A DNA stretch of 64,000 nucleotides from Aselliscus stoliczkanus (Eukaryota > Chordata > Mammalia > Chiroptera > Hipposideridae): positions 37,324,352-37,388,351 of the forward strand of contig CM066728.1 of the NCBI GenBank assembly GCA_033961575.1, given 5' to 3'. The notes under the pieces are model-generated. The model ran no database searches. It was not told the DNA's origin and was given only the letters and a program-made list of their open reading frames with translations. The translations under genes and the position numbers were made by a program. Shown piece by piece: positions 57,481 to 64,000 of the stretch. Positions within the stretch are counted from its first letter, which is position 1, and each line of letters starts with the position of its first letter.

Positions 57481-59333
57481 TCACTAGACTGAATTCCTAT
57501 ATAAAAGCTTGAGAGATTTTGTTGCATCAATTAATTCTCTCCTTCCCCACTGCAAGGCACCCCCTTTTCCCCACGAGAGTGGCTGCCTATGAATTACTGG
57601 CTTGTATACAGATCCATTTGCCATATTGGACCCAAGAGGATAGTTTTACTCCAGCCTCCAGAGTCAGAATACTGTTCTGTATAAACCAAAAACCAAGATA
57701 GAAAGATGTCTTCCTTTCAAGAATCCTCCTAGTGGACAAGCTATTTCCTACAAATAACATATTGTGAGCTTTGAAAAAAATGCTCTAAAATAAGGGCCAT
57801 GTAAGAAATGAAATTAACTTGGCAAATAATCAAAATATAAAATTGCAAATGAGTTGATGACATTTCATAATTTTAAGCTTTGCCTAATTGAAAAAATAAT
57901 TGAGATTTATCACTACCTATTCCACAAAAAGTTTAAGAAAAGAAAAATAATATGCAGACAACAGCATCTGAACAGTTTTCAGAAAATAACATAATTTTTC
58001 TGGTATTATTAACATGTTTGGATTTTTCACTCAAATACGGGCTATGGTCTTCACAAAAAGGATTTTAGGACATAATTCACTCATGCTAGAAATAAATTTA
58101 TCCTCATCTGATGCTGATCACCACCATACAGTTATTAAGACATAAATGCATCAAATATTGAAAACCAATTAAGTCACAGAAAACATGATGAATGATCGAA
58201 AAGAACTGCTTGTTATCTAGAGAACAAATTTTTGCTTTGATTATTTTATAGACATTAATTTAACTTGGCAACTCAACATTTTTGCACCTGTTTATTGCAT
58301 TTTCATAATATAAAGATAAATTTCTGAAGCTATTATCCATCCGTTGCTTACAAGTTTTTCTCGATATGGAAAGTGCTGTGCTTGTCAGAAGCTAGGTGTG
58401 GGGTATATTGAAAACTATATATTAGAGGTGGCCCCCAAGAACTTAGAAATGAAGAAAACTGATCTTTGACACATAAGCTGAAAAATAAGCATAATTACCA
58501 TATCTTTAATGGGCAAATTCTCCTGTAAAAGAGACAACATTCTCAGCCTTCAGAACTATGATGTAAAGATGATGTTTACATATACATCAATCAGGTCAGC
58601 CAAGGAAACCCAGAAAAGGAGAACCATGGAGAGTAGTTTGGTATCCTTGCCGACACACTCAAAGGAGAGCTACAGAAAATAATATTGGCAGGCTCCATCC
58701 ATCTCAACAGGTTCTTGACGAGAGGAAGTCTTAGGCATCATATTTTGAGTACCCTGGTCTCTATGGCAAGACTATGTCCATGGAGATATGGACATGGCCG
58801 CCCTGACAGTAACAAATACTTTACTTTTCTAATGACTGTTGTTAAAATTTCTATGTTCATCACATAACCTTTTAATCACACATACCTGACTACAGGGAGA
58901 GAATAAGCTCTTCATTCTAATTGTGGGTCTTCACGTTCTGCTATCTCCTAGGCAATTTAGGTTCAATCAGTGTCATAGAACTCCTAGAAGTTGACCTCTC
59001 CCTGAACCCACTTGAAAATGCTGATCTATCTGGGGATTTCTATACTGGGATCCTAAACTAAGCCATTGAATCTACAATATTACAAACCAAAAAAAAAAAA
59101 AGAAAAAAAAGGCTGTAAACAAAGACAGAAACTACAGTTTTCTAAAAGAAAAGAATTGGGGATGGCTGACATCACAAAGTGAATTTCAACACCCACCACC
59201 GTGCAGATGGCCCAGTCATCTGAAATCCACAAGCGAGCATCTTCCCTGAGCCTGAGACAGAGGTGAGTGTGGCTCAAGCAGCCTTGGAAGTGAATAGTCT
59301 TCCCCTCTTCTCTCTTAATTTTATAGTGGACAA

Positions 59334-59335
<2 letters not shown>
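57481..59335. other. Unassigned sequence
   Basis: No gene or named repeat; an A-run at about 59089-59111. Frames here are short. Confidence 0.45.

Positions 59336-59337
<2 letters not shown>

Positions 59338-59384
<47 letters not shown>
59338..59384 (+). repeat. (GT)n microsatellite
   Basis: About 23 GT units. Confidence 0.97.
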
Positions 59385-59386
<2 letters not shown>

Positions 59387-59393
59387 GGAAACA

Positions 59394-59408
59394 GAGAGAG
59401 AGAGAGAA

Positions 59409-59469
<61 letters not shown>
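59394..59469 (+). repeat. (GA)n microsatellite
   Basis: About 36 GA units with three A/C interruptions; only 9 bp from the (GT)n. Confidence 0.97.
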
Positions 59470-59470
<1 letters not shown>

Positions 59471-60025
59471 GCACGCTCTAAAAAGATTTTCCTGATGACT
59501 GGCCTAGAATTCAAACTAATAATAGTCGCCCAAATTTTTCACTGTGGTGGCCAATATGATACGAGTAGCTATAGATCATGCAAGTAGGAAAGGGGAGCAG
59601 TCAGGGTACCTCCTTATGTGGCAGCATAGCATATACCTTGGGCCTGACCCGGCAGACAATTCTGATGTATGTATAGTAGAGCATGCATGTTCTGATATGT
59701 TCAGAACTCCCTGTTTGCACTGCTGCCTCCTGCATGCCCACTATAGTAACTATTACTCTCTTTCCAATCTCCCAGACCCGGAAGGGGACTATGTTTCAAT
59801 TTCAAGTCATCCATGAATAGAAATTTTCTCCAGTGTGGATTTGCCACAAGTCAGATAATTCATTAGCTAACAATAACGGGGTGCTTAGTATTTATGAAGT
59901 GGTTATGACTGACAGTTTTAACTAGAACCATAGGGATGAAATTGGATGGAAGAGCATTTTTAACAAAAAGGAATGGGTACAGTCTCCAAAAGGAAGAAAG
60001 ATATTCTAGAAAGACAAAACAAGAA
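59471..60025. other. Unassigned sequence
   Basis: Nothing recognised. Confidence 0.4.
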
Positions 60026-61950
60026 ATGTTTTAATTTGCATTTCTCTAAACATGAGTGAAATTAAACAGTTTTTCATATATTTAAGGGCATTTTTTTTGG
60101 GGGGTATGAGTTTGTTTCCGTTTTTCCCTCGTTTTTTCTAATGATTTTAATACTCTTCTCCTCTATTTTTCATCTTACTTTAAGTAGACTTTGATTCAGA
60201 ACACTTTTAGATTTACAGAAAACTTGAGGAGAAACTACAGAGAGTTTCATATATCCTATACCCATTTTTCCCTATTATTAATGTCTTACATTAGAATGAC
60301 AAAAAATGAGTCAATATTGATAGATTATTATTAAGTAAAGTCTGTAGTTTATGCAGATTTCCTTAGTTTATACCTAATGTCCTTTTCCTGTTCTAGGGTC
60401 ACACCCAGGGTACAACGTAACATTTAGTGGTCTTTTCCTTAGGTTCCTCTGGGCTGTGCGGTTTCTCAGACTTCACTTGTTTTGGATGATTTTGAGGAAT
60501 ACTGGTCAAGTATTTTGTAGGATGCCCCACTATTGGAACACATCTTATATTTTGCTCATGATAAGACTGGAGTTATAGGTTTGTATGAGGAAGACCACAA
60601 AGGGAAAGTGTAATTTTCATCAAATCATATCAAGGGGACATACTATCAGCAAATTATTTATGTATATTGATGTTGACTTTGATGAGATGATCTAGCTGAG
60701 GTGGTGTTTGTCAGATTTCTCCACTGTAAAGTTATTCTTTTTCCCCCTTTCCACACAGTATTCTTTAAAAGGAAGTCACAGCCTGCATCCAAAGAGTGGG
60801 GAATTATGCTCCCACTCCTTGAGGGCAGAGTACGCCTATCTACATAAATTATTTGGAATTTTTCTGCACAGATTTATCTCTTCTCTTTCATTTATTACTT
60901 TATTTAATCATTTATTTATATTAGTCTGGACTCACGGATATATATTTTATACTCTGGGCTATAATCCAATACTACTTTATTCTGTTGCTCAAATTGTTTC
61001 AGCTTTGGCCAGTGAAACCATCTGGACATGGAGATCTCATTTTTGAAAGGTCTTAAAATACTAATTCAATTTCTTTAGTAGGTATATTAGTATTCATTAT
61101 ATATCTCACCTTTTGGTTTATGAAACTTGTTCATTTTGTCCAAGCTATTAAATTTATGTGTGTAGAGAGGTTTTTTTTTTGGTAGTGATCCTTTATTATC
61201 CTTTTAATTTCTGCAGAGTCTTAAATGTCCTCTCTTGAATTCCTGATATTGGTAATTTGTATGTTCTGTTTTTCTTTCAGTCTTGGTAGAGATTTATCAA
61301 TTTTATTAATTTTTCAAAGAAACCGCTTTTATTTTCATTGATTTTTCTCTATTGTTTTCATGCTTTTAAACTAAGTTATGGTCTTAACTTTATTATTTAT
61401 TTCCTCATGCTGAATTTGGGTTATTGTGTTCCCCTTTTTCCAGTTTCTTGAGGTGGAAGCTTTGATTATTTGAAACTTCTGTTCTTGTGTAAGTATTTAA
61501 TTGCTCTCTAAGCACTACGTTAGCATCATCCCACAGATTTTACTAAATTGTCTTTTCATTTTATTTAGTCTAACATTTTTTTTTTATTCTTTTTTAGAAT
61601 TATTCTTAACTGATGGATTTAGAAATGTGTTTTCAATTTCATGTTTTTAAAGATTTTCCTGTCATTTTTCTTGTATTGATTTCTAGTTTAATTTCATTAT
61701 GGTCAGAGAATTTTTTTTGTATGACTTCGATTACTTTATAGTTGTTCAAAGTTGTTTTATGACCCAGGATATAATCTATCTTTGTAAATGTGCACTTCAA
61801 AAGTACATGTATTCTGCTGTTGTTGGGTGAAGTGCTTTATAAATGTCAAGTATATTCAGTGGGTTGATAGGATTTGGGTTTTCTCTGTCCTTGCTGGTTT
61901 TCTTTCTACTAGGTCTATTTTACTGAGAAGGGAGTACTGAAGTTTCTCCT
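60026..61950 (-). repeat. Long L1M remnant, antisense
   Basis: 60026-60100 is the antisense ORF2 end (TTAATTTGCATTTCTCTAAA). 60180-60760 is 3' UTR type (CTTTTAGATTTACAGAAAACT, GAGGAATACTGGTCAAGTATTTTG, GTTTGTCAGATTTCTCCACTG). About 61030-61950 is ORF2 interior on the minus strand (TTCAAAGAAACCGCTTTTATT, TCATTATGGTCAGAGAATTT, GTATTCTGCTGTTGTTGGGTG). Pieces are out of full-length order, so deletions or more than one L1M copy are involved. Confidence 0.75.
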
Positions 61951-62039
61951 CCTTTCTTTAGTAACGGAACTTCCAAATTATAGGTGAGCATTTTACATCC
62001 TAGCTAGAGATCACATTCTCTAGTTTCTTTGCAGCGGGG

Positions 62040-62330
62040 TGTGAACTTGTGTGGCTAAATTCTGGCAATGGGATGCTAGCTGAAGTGATGTATGCCACTT
62101 CCTAGTTGAGCCAGAAAAATAATGTAACTGCCTTACTCTTCCTTTCCCTCTTTGTCTGGGAAATGGAAAGAGCTAGAGCAGAACCATCTTCATCCCACAG
62201 ATGGAAACCACATGTTGAGGATATCAGAACCGTCTTGTATCACCCACTTTTGGACTATTAAGTGATATAGAAATATACTTTTATCTAATTTTAAGGCACT
62301 CTATTTTAAGGGGGTTTGTTACTCCTATTT
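62040..62330 (+). repeat. Possible LTR fragment (MaLR-like), sense
   Basis: GAACTTGTGTGGCTAAATTCTGGCAATGGGATG, CAGAACCATCTTCATCCCAC and a 'GGGGGTTTGTTACTCC' end resemble an LTR. Family not certain. Confidence 0.4.
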
Positions 62331-62775
62331 TTAGCATATATCTTACCAGATACCAAAATTCAAAGAAATTAATTAAGTTTATACATTTCATCATGGATAA
62401 AAGTCAAAAATACAATTTTCAGTAAAAGATGTGAGTTGTTTGATGATTTAAACAGGTTTATATAAGTATGAAAAGGTGAAAAAGAAAATAATATATTGTC
62501 TATATATAAATAATAAAATTATAAGTGTACACAGGAATGATACATTCAGGTTAGGAGATATATCTAGGAAAGTTGGGAGGGAAGTGAAATTAAGAAACTT
62601 GCAGTCAAGGGACTTTCTTATATTTTATTTATTTTTAAATATACTGAAGCAAATATTGCAAATTTTATAAATTAGCAAAACTGGGTGGTTAGCATATATA
62701 TTCAGGATAAGTTTCTCTAAATTTTTATAAGTGTTTGAAATATTTCACAACTAAAAAATAAAAATAAAAGCCTTC
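62330..62775 (+). repeat. L1M 3' UTR fragment, sense
   Basis: AAACTGGGTGGTTAGCATAT, TTTTATAAGTGTTTGAAATATTTCACAA and the A/T tail AAAAAATAAAAATAAAAG match the sense end of old L1M elements. Confidence 0.65.
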
Positions 62776-62839
62776 ATGATTGATGTTTGCCTTGACAGAT
62801 ATATAGGATTTACACAGTCATATTTTATTAGTCTGTATT

Positions 62840-63300
62840 AGCTTTGTATTGCTTCTGTAACAAATTACCACAAACTTAGTGGCTTAAACAACACAGTTTT
62901 GTACCTTACAGATTTGAAGGTCAGAAGTCCAGAGCAGGTCTCACCTGGGCTAAGAGGAAGATGTCAGCACAGCTGTGTTTTTCTGGAGGCTCTGGGGGAG
63001 AATCCAGCCTTACCCATGTTCATTGGCTCATGGTCCATTTCCATCTTTAAAGCCAGCAATGGTGGGTCATATCTTTCTCAAGATGTCTCCTCTCTCTTTC
63101 TGACTCTTCCGCTTCCCTCTTCCCCATTTAAGTACTGTATTGCAGCTGGGATAATCTCTTTATCTGAAAGTCAGCTGATTAGCAATTTAATTTCATCTGC
63201 AACCTTAATTTCCCCTTGACGTATAGTCTAATGTATTCACAGGTTCTGGGGGTTATGACATGGACACCTTCGAGGGAGCCATTTTTCTACCTACCGTAGG
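62840..63300 (-). repeat. MaLR LTR, MLT1-like, antisense
   Basis: GTATTGCTTCTGTAACAAATTACC, GTGGCTTAAACAACACAG, GAAGGTCAGAAGTCCAG, GCAACCTTAATTTCCCCTTG and CACAGGTTCTGGGGGTTATGAC follow antisense MLT1. Confidence 0.85.
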
Positions 63301-64000
63301 GTCCATCAGTATTCTTTGTTTACAATCAATAGAAATTATCTCTAACTTAAGGAGATAGGGAATTTGTTAGGTCAATAAAGGTTTAAAGCATAGAATTACA
63401 GAAAAGTTGAATAATTTTGTTTTGGAAAAGATGTAAAATAGAGCAGCTGTGGATAGCTAAGAAGTAGAAGATAATTGACAACCTTTTTAATAGATACTAC
63501 TATGTTGATGAATCGCTCCAACTGTGTTTCATTCTTATGCTGCTCAATATTCAAATTCCAGGAAGAGATAGAGTCTGACTGGCTTACCTTGAGTAATGTA
63601 TCCACTGCTCAGCCAGAATTTGGATGAACGCCTTGACTGAGGGACCCCTCACTATCATACGCATTGAGAGGAGGTTCTTCCCCAGTGGAAAATCTAGATA
63701 TTGTTACCAGAAGGAGAAATGTATGTTAAGCAGGTAAAATAAGAGATGCCCTCTGTAGTCAGGAAAGGTGTTTTGGGTAATAATAGCAGAGTTGGCTAGG
63801 TTGTAGTGGAATCATAAAAAACTGTATATTTTATGTATAAGTCTCATTTGACTAGCATGGGGCATTAAATAGCCCTCACAAGAAAACAATGGGAAAGTAG
63901 GCTCAGTTGTTTATGACTATCCCTGAGTATGCAAGTGAAATATTTTACCCAGTATCACAGGGAATAGGCAGCCATCAAATATTTTAAGATTGGGGATAAT
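63301..64000. other. Unassigned sequence to window end
   Basis: No gene or named repeat recognised. Confidence 0.45.

Noticed and set aside
59080..59514. 144-codon open frame on the minus strand
   Set aside because: Mostly Ser-Leu and Thr-His dipeptides from the (GA)n and (GT)n runs.

Overview
The window is nuclear DNA from a placental mammal. It is AT-rich, full of LINE-1 fragments, MIR and L2 relics, MaLR LTRs and microsatellites, and has no open reading frame that looks like a functional cellular gene. Lineage clues point to a bat, but this is inference. A SINE at 26446-26598 resembles the bat Ves/Rhin tRNA-derived type. A second, very active tRNA-derived SINE family (head beginning GGCCGGCCGAGTGG) shares the ACAACTAGA tail motif with it. 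I cannot name the species.

Layout. 1-1915: a dead processed copy of ASH2L, interrupted by a SINE. 2-15 kb: ancient L2, MIR, MLT1 and L1M remnants with several short SINEs flanked by clear target-site duplications (TSDs). 15.5-18.2 kb: a three-layer nest of SINE inside younger L1 inside old L1M. 19.1-19.95 kb: a fold-back mariner. 20-30 kb: mostly unique sequence with MIR, MLT1 and SINE insertions. 30-33 kb: microsatellites, an MLT1 LTR and a nested L1M/L1. 33.8-36.8 kb: a 5'-truncated L1 with a perfect 16-bp TSD and a reverse-transcriptase ORF broken by frameshifts. 40.3-41.1 kb: an antisense retroviral LTR with a stub of adjoining internal sequence. 42-44.3 kb: a Tigger/MER2-like MITE and a shortened mariner. 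51.3-52.6 kb: a complete-length but dead mariner of the Hsmar1/SETMAR transposase family. 53.4 kb: a small TIR element. 60-62 kb: a long antisense L1M remnant.

There is no operon-like organisation and no sign that these elements act together. The window reads as an intergenic or deep intronic desert shaped by many waves of transposition. The points most worth checking are the Hsmar1-type mariner in an apparently non-primate genome, the palindromic mariner, the modular SINE family and the ASH2L retrocopy. A few repeat-free blocks (about 9.0-9.5, 21.1-22.2 and 39.3-39.9 kb) are candidates for conserved non-coding elements, which only an alignment can settle.
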